The notes under the pieces were generated by a model. The model worked only from the letters and a program-made list of their open reading frames with translations, was not told the origin of the DNA and did no database searches. Below are positions 51,220 through 59,340 of a stretch of 64,000 nt of DNA, in pieces. The stretch comes from Bacteroidales bacterium. Its GTDB lineage: Bacteria > Bacteroidota > Bacteroidia > Bacteroidales > UBA932. Location: the NCBI GenBank assembly GCA_024401745.1, contig JAKSKK010000001.1, positions 86,225-150,224 on the forward strand, in the 5' to 3' direction. The position numbers and the translations under genes were made by a program. Position 1 is the stretch's first letter; each line of letters opens with the position of its first letter.

Positions 51220-51990
51220 ATGAAGATGCCTTTGAATATTGTCAAGGTGGGCGGTGCCGTCGTAGAGAACGACGAATCGCTGAACACCCTTCTTGCAGCC
51301 TTCTGCTCTATCGAAGGCAACAAGATGCTCGTGACCGGAGGTGGCAAGATTGCCACCCAGATGGCCAAGGACCTAGGAATCGAGAGCGTGATGATTGAAG
51401 GCCGCCGTATCACCGACGAGCCCATGCTCAAGATAGTCACCATGGTCTACGCAGGTTACGTGAACAAGAATGTCGTGGCCGAGCTTCAGGCGAAGGGCGT
51501 CAATGCCATAGGCCTCTGCGGCGCCGACATGAACATAATCAGCTGCGTGAAGCGTCCCATCGGCCGCATTGACTACGGTTACGTCGGGGACGTCAAGAGC
51601 GTGAACGCTACCGCCCTTAAGACCCTTGTGGATGCAGGTGCTGTGCCTGTTCTCTGCCCCATCACCCATGACGGACTCGGCCAGCTGCTGAACACCAATG
51701 CCGACACGATAGCCTCGTCCATCGCCGCGGCCATGGCAGTCGACTACGACGTGACTCTCACCTACTGCTTCGAGAAGAACGGCGTGCTGCTCGACCCCGA
51801 CGACCCCAAGAGCGTCATCAGGGAGATGCGCAAGGAGGATTTCGAGCGCTACCGCGATGAGGAGATCGTCAGCGGCGGAATGATTCCCAAACTCGAGAAC
51901 GCGTTCAACGCCATCGACGCCGGCGTAAACAAGGTGGTCATCACCAATGCCCAGAACCTCGGCACCGACTCAGGAACGGAATGTATATGA
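51220..51990 (+). CDS. argB: N-acylglutamate kinase
   Basis: Phosphorylates N-acyl-glutamate. The 256-residue amino-acid-kinase protein has VKVGGAVV (residues 8-15), LVTGGGKIA for the acyl-glutamate site, VKSVNATALKTLVDAGAVPVLCPI, and LNTNADTIASSIAAAM near the nucleotide site; IVSGGMIPKLENA is the C-terminal ATP-binding loop. It is of the short, arginine-insensitive length. It overlaps the next gene by 10 bases. Confidence 0.92.
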   Translation: MKMPLNIVKVGGAVVENDESLNTLLAAFCSIEGNKMLVTGGGKIATQMAKDLGIESVMIEGRRITDEPMLKIVTMVYAGYVNKNVVAELQAKGVNAIGLCGADMNIISCVKRPIGRIDYGYVGDVKSVNATALKTLVDAGAVPVLCPITHDGLGQLLNTNADTIASSIAAAMAVDYDVTLTYCFEKNGVLLDPDDPKSVIREMRKEDFERYRDEEIVSGGMIPKLENAFNAIDAGVNKVVITNAQNLGTDSGTECI

Positions 51991-53018
51991 TAGAGTTGCT
52001 GGAAAAGCTGGTAGGCATACCTTCGATAAGCCGCGAGGAAGGAGCAGCCGCTGACTTCCTGCAGAAATACATGACCGGGCGCGGCCTCGAGGTGCACCGC
52101 ACGGGGCACAATCTCTGGGTCGAGAGCGAGCCGGAGAGCGACAGACCCTGCATACTCCTCAATGCCCACATCGACACGGTCAAGCCTGCAGCCAGCTACA
52201 CCATCGACCCGTTCAAGCCAGTGCATGCCGACGGAAGGCTGTACGGCCTTGGCACCAACGACTGCGGCGGCGCACTGGTCGCCCTGCTCGAAGCATACTG
52301 CAGCCTGACTGCAAGACCCCAGCCCTACCGACTTGTCTTCAGCGCCACAGCTGAGGAGGAGGTAAGCGGTAACGGAGGAATAGAGATGATCCTGCCCGAG
52401 ATAGGCAGGGTCGATCTTGGCATAATCGGCGAGCCCACCGGAATGCAGCCTGCAGTGGCCGAGAAAGGCCTCATGGTGCTCGACTGCATCGCACATGGTG
52501 TAAGTGGCCATGCGGCCCGTGAAGAGGGCGTAAACGCCATTTATGAGGCTTTGCAGGACATAGAATGGTTCCGCAGCTACCGCTTCAGCAAGGTGAGCGA
52601 CTTCGTTGGCCCCGTGAAGATGAGCGTGACCATGATAAATGCCGGCACCCAGCACAACGTGGTGCCCGATAGCTGCAAGTTCGTGGTGGACGTGCGCAAC
52701 AACGGCCTGTACACCAACGAGGAGCTTCTTGCCGAGATCCGCTCGCACATCAGCTGCAGCGCCCAGCCACGCTCTACGAGGCTTAACGGCTCTTCCATCG
52801 CACTTGACCATCCTGTGGTTGCGCGCGCGATAGAGCTTGGGCTCGAGCCTTTCGGCTCCCCCACCATCAGCAACCAGACACTCAGCCCGTTCACGACCCT
52901 GAAGATCGGTCCGGGCCTCTCCAGCCGCTCGCATACGGCAAACGAATACATTATCCCCTCCGAAATCAGTGAGGGACTTGAAATATATTGCAATCTCCTT
53001 GACGGACTACAACTGTAA
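51981..53018 (+). CDS. argE: M20 family deacylase, N-acylcitrulline/ornithine deacylase
   Basis: A zinc-dependent M20 peptidase-family enzyme of 345 residues. Metal-site motifs: NAHIDTVKPA, GLGTNDCGGALVA with the bridging Asp, SATAEEEVSGNGG with the catalytic Glu, and IGEPTGMQP. In a pathway using argF', the deacylase acts on the acyl-citrulline product rather than on acyl-ornithine; I infer that from the operon. The symbol argE is by function class; an acylcitrulline deacylase label would fit equally. The start overlaps argB by 10 bases and argH follows after 5 bases. Confidence 0.85.
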   Translation: MYMIELLEKLVGIPSISREEGAAADFLQKYMTGRGLEVHRTGHNLWVESEPESDRPCILLNAHIDTVKPAASYTIDPFKPVHADGRLYGLGTNDCGGALVALLEAYCSLTARPQPYRLVFSATAEEEVSGNGGIEMILPEIGRVDLGIIGEPTGMQPAVAEKGLMVLDCIAHGVSGHAAREEGVNAIYEALQDIEWFRSYRFSKVSDFVGPVKMSVTMINAGTQHNVVPDSCKFVVDVRNNGLYTNEELLAEIRSHISCSAQPRSTRLNGSSIALDHPVVARAIELGLEPFGSPTISNQTLSPFTTLKIGPGLSSRSHTANEYIIPSEISEGLEIYCNLLDGLQL

Positions 53019-53023
53019 CACTC

Positions 53024-54358
53024 ATGGCAAAACTTTGGGACAAAGGATTCAACGTTAACGACAAGATAGACAGGTTCACCGTAGGAATGGACCGCGAGCT
53101 TGACCTTTATCTTGCTCAGTACGACATACTTGGCACAATGGCGCACATCACGATGCTGCAGAGCATCGGCCTGCTTGAAAAGAGCGAGCTGGATGCGCTG
53201 CTGACCGAACTGAAGGCTCTCCATGCCAAGGCCGAGGCCGGCGAATTCAGCATCGACCCCGACGTCGAGGACGTCCACTCCCAGGTTGAGCTGATGCTTA
53301 CGGCTAAGCTCGGCGAGCTCGGCAAGAAGGTGCACACCGGCCGCTCCCGCAACGACCAGGTGCTGGTTGACCTGAAGCTCTTCACCCGCGCCAAGCTGCA
53401 GGCTACCGTGAGCAAGGTGCAGGCGCTTTTCGAAGCTTTCCAGGCCGCGTCAGAAAAGTACAGGAACGTGCTGATGCCTGGATATACCCATCTTCAGGTG
53501 GCAATGCCGTCTTCGTTCGGTCTCTGGTTCGGCGCATACGCTGAAAGCCTTGCCGACGACATGGAAATGCTCCTTGCCGCATGGAACGTCAGCAACCGCA
53601 ACCCGCTCGGCTCAGCTGCCGGCTATGGCTCATCAGCCCCGCTGAACCGCACGTTGACCACCGAACTGCTTGGTTTCGAAGACCTTGACTACAATTCCAT
53701 ATATGCACAGATGGGCCGTGGCAAGACCGAAAGAGCCGTCGCATTCGCTCTGTCGTCAGTAGCCGAAACGCTAGGACGTTTCGCAGCCGACTGCTGCCTC
53801 TTCAACAGCCAGAACTTCGGTTTCGTGAAGCTCCCCAAGGAGTGCACCACCGGCTCCAGCATCATGCCGCACAAGAAGAATCCTGATGTGTTCGAGCTCA
53901 TCCGCGCACACTGCAACAGGATATGCGGCGCGCCCGAGAGCATACGTCTCATCACCACCAACCTCCCCTGCGGCTACTTCCGTGACATGCAGATAATAAA
54001 GGAAGTCTACCTGCCACTTTTCGATTATATGGACGACTGCCTCGACATAGCCGTGTTTGCGATCCAGAACCTCAGCGTCACCGAGGGTCTGATGGACAAT
54101 CCCATCTACAAGACCGCATTCAGCGTAGAGGAAGTGAACCGCCTTGCAGCCGAAGGCACACCCTTCAGAGATGCCTACAAGCAGGTTGGAATGGCCATAG
54201 AACGCGGCGAGTTCGAGTTCCACGGCGAACTGAACCATACCCACGAAGGCTCGATCGGCAATCTCTGCAACGAAAAGATAGCGCAGCGGATGAACGCCAC
54301 GCTATCTAAATTCTCTTTCGCCACAGTCGACGACGCTATCGCGAAATTACTAGCCTGA
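53024..54358 (+). CDS. argH: argininosuccinate lyase
   Basis: Cleaves argininosuccinate to arginine and fumarate. The 444-residue protein of the fumarase/aspartase superfamily has DVEDVHSQVELML, KVHTGRSRNDQVLVD (signature), PGYTHLQVAMP, NPLGSAAGYGSSAP and the catalytic loop TGSSIMPHKKNPDVFE. Last gene of the arginine operon; its stop is followed within 4 bases by a structured intergenic element that separates it from the convergent rimO unit. Confidence 0.94.
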   Translation: MAKLWDKGFNVNDKIDRFTVGMDRELDLYLAQYDILGTMAHITMLQSIGLLEKSELDALLTELKALHAKAEAGEFSIDPDVEDVHSQVELMLTAKLGELGKKVHTGRSRNDQVLVDLKLFTRAKLQATVSKVQALFEAFQAASEKYRNVLMPGYTHLQVAMPSSFGLWFGAYAESLADDMEMLLAAWNVSNRNPLGSAAGYGSSAPLNRTLTTELLGFEDLDYNSIYAQMGRGKTERAVAFALSSVAETLGRFAADCCLFNSQNFGFVKLPKECTTGSSIMPHKKNPDVFELIRAHCNRICGAPESIRLITTNLPCGYFRDMQIIKEVYLPLFDYMDDCLDIAVFAIQNLSVTEGLMDNPIYKTAFSVEEVNRLAAEGTPFRDAYKQVGMAIERGEFEFHGELNHTHEGSIGNLCNEKIAQRMNATLSKFSFATVDDAIAKLLA

Positions 54359-54361
54359 TAT

Positions 54362-54484
54362 GCGGATGGCCTCCCTGCCGGGACCCGTGTCCACCCTCGG
54401 ACGCGTTAGAGGGGGGACCGCAAGCGTAGCGAAGCGGTGGGATGAGCGCGAAGCGCGAAGGTCTCCGGCAGGGACCCAATCCGC
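54362..54484. repeat. multi-hairpin intergenic element between argH and rimO
   Basis: The element is closed by GCGGAT (54362-54367) with ATCCGC (54479-54484) and CCCTGCCGG (54373-54381) with CCGGCAGGG (54465-54473). Inside are three hairpins: CGTGTCC/GGACGCG (54386-54405), CCGC/GCGG with an inner GC pair (54418-54437), and GCGC-GAA-GCGC (54446-54456). It may terminate both converging messages, but it is far larger and more structured than a terminator and looks like a REP/MITE-type unit. Confidence 0.5.
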
Positions 54485-55767
54485 TAAGATGCAATCTCTC
54501 CTATCAGATCATACTCGTCGCAGGCGAGTATCTTCACGTTGATGAAGCTGCCTATGGGCGCGGAACCCTTGACGAGGATCTCGCCGTCCACTTCCGGACT
54601 CTCGTACTGGCTGCGGCACACCAAAGTGCCGTCGACGCAGTCGTCCACCAGCACCTTCTCGATCTTTCCAACGCGGCTCTGGTTGAACTCGAGCGAGATC
54701 GAACTCTGCAGGCTCATCAGACGGTTCATGCGGTCCTGCTTCTCTTCCTCTGGAACATCGTCCTTGAGATTCTGCGCGCCCCAGGTACCGTCTTCCTCCG
54801 AATAGGTGAAGGCGCCAAGACGCTCGAATCGCGCCTCGCGTGCGAACTGTAGCAGCTCGTCGAACTCCTCCTCACCCTCTCCGGGGTGACCAACTATCAT
54901 CGTTGTCCTTAGCACAACGCCGGGAATCTTCTCGCGCATCTTTGCTATGAGTTCCCTTGTCCAGGCACTGGTCACATGACGGTGCATGTTGCTGAGAACT
55001 TTGTCTGAGATATGCTGCAGAGGAATATCCAAGTAGCTGCATATCTTGGGATTGGCGGCCATCTCCTCAAGTACGTCTTCAGGGAAGCCGTCAGGGTAGC
55101 TGTAGTGGATTCTGATCCACTCTATGCCATCGACCTGGCTGAGCTTGCGGAGCAGTTCGGCAAGTGCGCGGCGTCCGTAGAGGTCCAGCCCGTAGTAGGT
55201 CGTGTCCTGGGCGATGACTATAAGCTCGCGTGCTCCTGCCGCGGCAAGATTCCTTGCCTCCTCCAGTATGTCCTCCATCGGGACAGACTTGTGAGCGCCC
55301 CTTATGTAAGGGATGGCGCAGTACGAGCAGCGGCGGTCACAGCCTTCGGAAATCTTGATGTAGGCGTAAGGCTTGCCTGGAGTAGTGCAGTACCTTGATG
55401 TACCCTTTCCGGGCCTGGCGCCAAGATACTCGACTATAGGCTTGAGGTCACGTGCGCCGAACCAGGCGTCGACCTCGGGTATCTCTTCGGGAAGGTCCTG
55501 TGCGTATCGCTGGCTGAGGCATCCGAACACGGCAATCTTGCCTATCTCTCCCCTCTTCTTGGCTTCCACTGCCTCGAGTATCACCTCGATTGACTGTTCC
55601 TTGGCGTCGCCAATGAATCCGCAGGTGTTGATCAGCAGATAGTCGGCATATTCGCCGGAAGTCTCGGGTATGACAGTGAAAGCATCTGAAGGCAGGTCTG
55701 CCAACAGATGCTCAGTGTCCACGGTGTTCTTGGAACACCCGAGAGTGATGACCTTGATACTGGTCAT
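54484..55767 (-). CDS. rimO: ribosomal protein S12 methylthiotransferase
   Basis: Radical-SAM enzyme that adds a methylthio group to an Asp of ribosomal protein S12. The 427-residue protein has the UPF0004 N-terminal domain with three cluster cysteines (LGCSKNTVDTE with Cys11, NTCGF, FGCLSQRY), the radical-SAM site CDRRCSYC, and a C-terminal TRAM domain from about residue 360. Length and motif order are standard. It is the last gene of the reverse nusB-to-rimO unit, 3 bases after the DUF5606 gene. Confidence 0.92.
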   Translation of the reverse strand: MTSIKVITLGCSKNTVDTEHLLADLPSDAFTVIPETSGEYADYLLINTCGFIGDAKEQSIEVILEAVEAKKRGEIGKIAVFGCLSQRYAQDLPEEIPEVDAWFGARDLKPIVEYLGARPGKGTSRYCTTPGKPYAYIKISEGCDRRCSYCAIPYIRGAHKSVPMEDILEEARNLAAAGARELIVIAQDTTYYGLDLYGRRALAELLRKLSQVDGIEWIRIHYSYPDGFPEDVLEEMAANPKICSYLDIPLQHISDKVLSNMHRHVTSAWTRELIAKMREKIPGVVLRTTMIVGHPGEGEEEFDELLQFAREARFERLGAFTYSEEDGTWGAQNLKDDVPEEEKQDRMNRLMSLQSSISLEFNQSRVGKIEKVLVDDCVDGTLVCRSQYESPEVDGEILVKGSAPIGSFINVKILACDEYDLIGEIAS

Positions 55768-55770
55768 AGA

Positions 55771-56217
55771 TTAGTCCTCGATGCCTGCTTCAGCCTTGTA
55801 CTGAGCCTCACGCTCCTCGTCGGTAAGGAAGTCGAATGAAGCGAACTGGGCAATCTCGTTGTACCAGTCGACAACCTTCTTCATGTGAGATACATAGAAG
55901 CGGTCGGCGTCATAGTTGGGAATTGCCTTTGTGAAGAGGTCCTCGAGCTCGGTTGAAGGAGCCTTTGAGCTGGGAGCGAGCTGATCGCCAAGGACAGCCT
56001 TGAGGGCAGTGAATACTGCATCGAGGCGCATCTCACCCTCTGAGGTGTAGATTGCTATGTCTGCCAGTGTTGAAATGCGGCTGCTGCGTGTGAATGCAGT
56101 GCGCTTCTTGTCTGAAAGGCTCTGTGCGATTGCACCACCGTTCGCGGTCTGAGCCACATACTCATACAGTCCGTGTGTTCCGGCTACTGTAAGGATCTTT
56201 GCCAAATCTGTTTTCAT
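55771..56217 (-). CDS. DUF5606 family protein
   Basis: A 148-residue soluble Bacteroidota protein. The N-terminal part (1-60) shows the family pattern ILTVAGTHGLYEYVAQTANGGAIAQSL followed by a STLADIAIYT strand, an SH3-like small barrel; the rest (70-148) is helical. Function unknown, but the family is often found near coaE and rimO-type genes as here. Overlaps coaE by 4 bases. Confidence 0.75.
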   Translation of the reverse strand: MKTDLAKILTVAGTHGLYEYVAQTANGGAIAQSLSDKKRTAFTRSSRISTLADIAIYTSEGEMRLDAVFTALKAVLGDQLAPSSKAPSTELEDLFTKAIPNYDADRFYVSHMKKVVDWYNEIAQFASFDFLTDEEREAQYKAEAGIED

Positions 56218-56726
56218 ATCAAATTGTCTATCTGTCTGTAAAGTGACTCCAGTGTGGAGTCGTTGTTTATCGTTTCATCTGCCTCGGAAGGGTCCGGGAG
56301 CCTCTGAGTCACGGCTCTCTCGGCCGTGTGACGGTTCCTGCGCAGTCTCTGCTCTACCGGAGCGGTAACGAGCCATACCTTGTCGTACAGGCCGTCGAAA
56401 AGGGGCTTGTCAAGGGCGATTGCCGACTCTATGAAGGCTATCTCGGAGTCCTGCTCGGAAAGCCACTTCCTTATGTCTTCAACCACGAGAGGATACACGA
56501 GCGCCTCGAGTGCCTCACGCTTGCAAGGATATTCGAAAATGACGGCTATGCGGCTGAACGGGACGCCTATCGACTTCTCGACCTTCTCCTTGAGTCCGGG
56601 GACATTCTCATACAGGGCCTTGGTGCGGGAATCGCAGTCATACACGGGATATCCCTTCGATTCGAGATACCTGCATACGACGCTCTTTCCGCTGGCTATT
56701 CCGCCTGTTATGAGTATGGTCTCCAT
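56214..56726 (-). CDS. coaE: dephospho-CoA kinase
   Basis: Last step of coenzyme A synthesis, phosphorylation of the ribose 3'-hydroxyl. The P-loop is GGIASGKS at residues 8-15, YDCDSRTKALY corresponds to the substrate-site D-A segment, and VWLVTAPVEQRLRRN matches the lid/CoA region. At 170 residues it is shorter than E. coli CoaE (about 206) but within the range of Bacteroidota enzymes. It is 4 bases downstream of the YbbR-like gene. Confidence 0.85.
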   Translation of the reverse strand: METILITGGIASGKSVVCRYLESKGYPVYDCDSRTKALYENVPGLKEKVEKSIGVPFSRIAVIFEYPCKREALEALVYPLVVEDIRKWLSEQDSEIAFIESAIALDKPLFDGLYDKVWLVTAPVEQRLRRNRHTAERAVTQRLPDPSEADETINNDSTLESLYRQIDNLI

Positions 56727-56730
56727 ATCG

Positions 56731-57651
56731 TCAGTCAGCCACGCATTCGCAGAATTCAGGATCTATCTTCACGTCTATCACGCCGTCGGGAAGTCCGTCG
56801 TAATGAATGAGACATGTGCCGCCTATGCTGCCCGCAAACTCCTTGTAATCAACGTAGAACTCGGTCCTGTCGACAGGATTGCCGTTCATGGGGAAGACGC
56901 ACCTGTACACAACGTCGGCGCTGCTGGGCAGCACGGTCAGATGTGTGTGCGCGGGGACGTTCCTCGTGCCGATGTTTACCCTGGATCGAAGCTCCACGAA
57001 ACGTGTGACCTCAAGGGCGCAGGTTGCCTTTTCATGCGACACACGCACGCCTGAAGGCTTCTCGAGACGCACCTCGGAGTGCACGCTGGAACGCAGGTCC
57101 TTGAAGTTCATCTGCTTGGTGTACACGGCATCGATGCTGGAGAGACGGTCTTCGTCGCCATATATTAAGACGGAGTCGGGGGTCATGACAGCAGGGCCCT
57201 TTGCCATGTACTGCGCCTTGTATGTCGCCGTCATCACGGCCACTACGGGCACTTTCTTATGGTTCTCAGCAAGGAACTTCATGCTCACCGCATCAGTCAC
57301 GAATGACTCTACGGTCACGTCGTCGCCAAATATGTCCTTGGAGTATTTGAAAAGGGTGGCGGCATTGATGGTGAAGTTGTCGTCGACAGGCTTGCCGAAG
57401 TCGGAGGAATCGAAGAAGACCTTCCTCGACTTGCGGTCCCGCTCCAAAGCAATGAGGCGCCAGCCGCTGGCCTTGCAGCGGGCTGACACCGTTACTTCAG
57501 AACTGGCATTCTCGGCTCTGCCGGCGATGTTGCTGGAAGGGATGACCGTGACGTTCACAATGTCCGCATACTGCTGCGAAAGATTGTGGAACAGCCATAT
57601 CACCGCGCTCAGCAGGAGGCAGGCCAGAAAATTGATCCAGGACGACTTCAC
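56731..57651 (-). CDS. YbbR-like domain membrane protein
   Basis: A 306-residue protein anchored by one N-terminal helix (FLACLLLSAVIWLFHNLS, about residues 8-25), with a YbbR/CdaR-type beta-domain region outside the membrane. CdaR proteins of Firmicutes regulate the diadenylate cyclase CdaA; no cdaA is in this window, so that role is untested here. The order yajC-ybbR-coaE is common in Bacteroidota. The gene is 9 bases downstream of yajC. Confidence 0.75.
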   Translation of the reverse strand: MKSSWINFLACLLLSAVIWLFHNLSQQYADIVNVTVIPSSNIAGRAENASSEVTVSARCKASGWRLIALERDRKSRKVFFDSSDFGKPVDDNFTINAATLFKYSKDIFGDDVTVESFVTDAVSMKFLAENHKKVPVVAVMTATYKAQYMAKGPAVMTPDSVLIYGDEDRLSSIDAVYTKQMNFKDLRSSVHSEVRLEKPSGVRVSHEKATCALEVTRFVELRSRVNIGTRNVPAHTHLTVLPSSADVVYRCVFPMNGNPVDRTEFYVDYKEFAGSIGGTCLIHYDGLPDGVIDVKIDPEFCECVAD

Positions 57652-57660
57652 CTTGAAGGC

Positions 57661-57999
57661 TTATTTCTTCTCCTCAGCCTTGGGTGCCTCTGAAGGGTCA
57701 CGCTGGATGGAGGTCTTGTCGACGCGGATCTTCACCTCGCCGTCGATCTTGAGGAGGACGGTGCGCTCGTCGGTATCGGCAACGGTACCATAGATTCCAC
57801 CTGCGGTGATGACCTTGTCACCCTTCTGGAGTTCGCTGCGGAACTTGTCCATCTCCTTCTGCTGCTTGCGCTGGGGGCGGATCATGAAGAGCCACATTAC
57901 CACGAAGATGAGGAGGATCATAATCCAGAATGAACCTGTTCCCTGAGCCTGTCCGGCTGCTGCTCCCTGTGCCTGGAGCAGGATAGTCATGATTGTCAT
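57661..57999 (-). CDS. yajC: preprotein translocase subunit YajC
   Basis: Small inner-membrane accessory of the Sec translocon. One helix (about residues 24-41: WIMILLIFVVMWLFMIRP) precedes the conserved cytosolic segment RPQRKQQKEMDKFRSELQKGDKV-VITAGGIYGTV. The 112-residue length is standard; the C-terminal tail is charged (EAPKAEEKK). It lies 5 bases downstream of nusB. Confidence 0.92.
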   Translation of the reverse strand: MTIMTILLQAQGAAAGQAQGTGSFWIMILLIFVVMWLFMIRPQRKQQKEMDKFRSELQKGDKVITAGGIYGTVADTDERTVLLKIDGEVKIRVDKTSIQRDPSEAPKAEEKK

Positions 58000-58004
58000 T
58001 GATG

Positions 58005-58922
58005 TTATTTTTTATTGATTAACTTGTCAAGTACTCCGTTCACGAAGGCACGGCTCTCAGGCGTGCTGTAGAACTTTGAAATTTCAACGTACTCGTTGAT
58101 GATGATCTTGCTGGGCATCAGAGGGAAGGCCTCGGACTCAGCCAGACCGCACACGATAAGTGCAAGGTCGGTGACGCAGATGCGGTTCTTGTCCCACTTG
58201 GGAGTGCAGTCGGAGATCATCTGGTAGTAGTCGCCGAAGCGCAGGAAGGCCTTGCGCAGGAGATTGACCACGAATGCCTTGTCGCTTTCCTTGCCGGCAT
58301 TGCCGGGGAGGTCTGACTGGTAGAGCGCGGGGAGATTCCACCTTGCGCCACGGCCAATCTCGTCGATGGTGCGGTTGCACCAGATGAGTGCGTAGGGCAG
58401 ATTGTCGGTCCAGTCGATGCTCTTGTCCTCGAGGATTTCCCAGAGCTCGGCGTTGTCTTCCAGCTCGCGGCTGAAGATCTTTATCCAGAGGGCGGCATCC
58501 TCCTCAAGGGAGCGTTCCTCGGAAGCCAGGTAGTTCTTGAAATACTCGCGCTCGCGGATCTTCTCGTAAAGCTTGCGGATGAGCACGTCGTTCTGCTCCC
58601 AGCTGTACTTCTTCTTTGCGATGAGCTTGGTGAAGTCGGGATCATGTGTGAATATGGGAGCGATGGAGTTGTTCACGAACTTCATGTTGGGGTTGCGCTC
58701 CTCTTCTGTAGGGTTGAATTTCGACTTTGCGGCCTCGATGCGTGCAGATGCTTCTGCGGTGAGTGGTCCGATTAAAGACAACATGTAGAGATACAGATCT
58801 CTGGTGGCCTCACAGGAGCGGTCGAGACGTGACTCAGCCTCCTTGAGAGTCATTGTAGGATTTTCCGCGTATGAGTAAATGGCCTTGAAGGCCTCGATAC
58901 GGAGAATTCTTCTGTTCAGCAT
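58005..58922 (-). CDS. nusB: transcription antitermination factor NusB, long form
   Basis: NusB binds rRNA leader boxA with S10. The 305-residue Bacteroidota form has an N-terminal extension of about 170 residues and the NusB fold in the C-terminal part (about 180-305): YALIWCNRTIDEIG, DLALIVCGLAESEAFPLMPSKIIINEYVEISKFYSTPESRAFVNGVLDKL. Start placed at MLNRRILRIEAF (58922); a start eleven codons upstream is rejected because it lies close to the -7 box and adds sequence atypical of the family. First gene of the unit through rimO. Confidence 0.88.
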   Translation of the reverse strand: MLNRRILRIEAFKAIYSYAENPTMTLKEAESRLDRSCEATRDLYLYMLSLIGPLTAEASARIEAAKSKFNPTEEERNPNMKFVNNSIAPIFTHDPDFTKLIAKKKYSWEQNDVLIRKLYEKIREREYFKNYLASEERSLEEDAALWIKIFSRELEDNAELWEILEDKSIDWTDNLPYALIWCNRTIDEIGRGARWNLPALYQSDLPGNAGKESDKAFVVNLLRKAFLRFGDYYQMISDCTPKWDKNRICVTDLALIVCGLAESEAFPLMPSKIIINEYVEISKFYSTPESRAFVNGVLDKLINKK

Positions 58923-58943
58923 ACTTTCAAACAAAAATTTATG

Positions 58944-58982
58944 CAAAGATAACATAGAATCTCACAAAAAATTCTATTTTTG
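58944..58982. promoter_or_regulatory. divergent -7 boxes for nusB and the PUR-alpha-like gene
   Basis: Minus strand TATCTTTG (58951-58944), leader about 16 bases to nusB; plus strand TATTTTTG (58975-58982), leader about 17 bases to the ATG at 59005. Confidence 0.6.
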
Positions 58983-59004
58983 TACAAATTTAATCCATGA
59001 AATT

Positions 59005-59340
59005 ATGTATAGAGAGGATTACGAGGCGGGGTATCAGGACCGTAATGCAGAAGACGTTTACTCAAAGCCCATAAGGGCCGGCAAGCGCACCTATTTCTTT
59101 GACGTGAAAACCACTCGCGGTAACAACGACTACTATCTCACCATCACTGAGAGCAAGCGCCGCAACAACCCCGACGGTACCTTCACTTACGACAAGCACA
59201 AGATCTTCCTTTACAAGGAGGATTTCGAGAAGTTCACCGAGGGCCTCTCAGAAGTCATCGACTATATCAAGAACAATTATTTCGGCGGAGAGATTCCCGT
59301 CCGTGAGCACAATTCCGACGTAGAGTTCGAAGATCTGTAA
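59005..59340 (+). CDS. DUF3276, PUR-alpha-like nucleic-acid-binding protein
   Basis: A 111-residue protein with a PUR-type repeat: RAGKRTYFFDVKTTRGNNDYYLTITESKR followed by HKIFLYKEDFEKFTEGLSEVIDYIK. The fold binds single-stranded DNA or RNA, as BpuR does in Borrelia. The N-terminal MYREDYEAGYQD segment is conserved in Bacteroidota. I start at 59005 rather than further upstream because the -7 box lies between. Its stop overlaps the next gene's start (TAATG). Confidence 0.82.
   Translation: MYREDYEAGYQDRNAEDVYSKPIRAGKRTYFFDVKTTRGNNDYYLTITESKRRNNPDGTFTYDKHKIFLYKEDFEKFTEGLSEVIDYIKNNYFGGEIPVREHNSDVEFEDL

Noticed and set aside
51849-52934. 361-codon open frame antisense to argE
   Set aside because: Overlaps motif-rich argB and argE completely; no recognisable domain.
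56879-57793. 304-codon open frame antisense to the YbbR-like gene and yajC
   Set aside because: Antisense to two conserved genes in tight order; sequence is Ser/Thr/Arg-rich without family resemblance.
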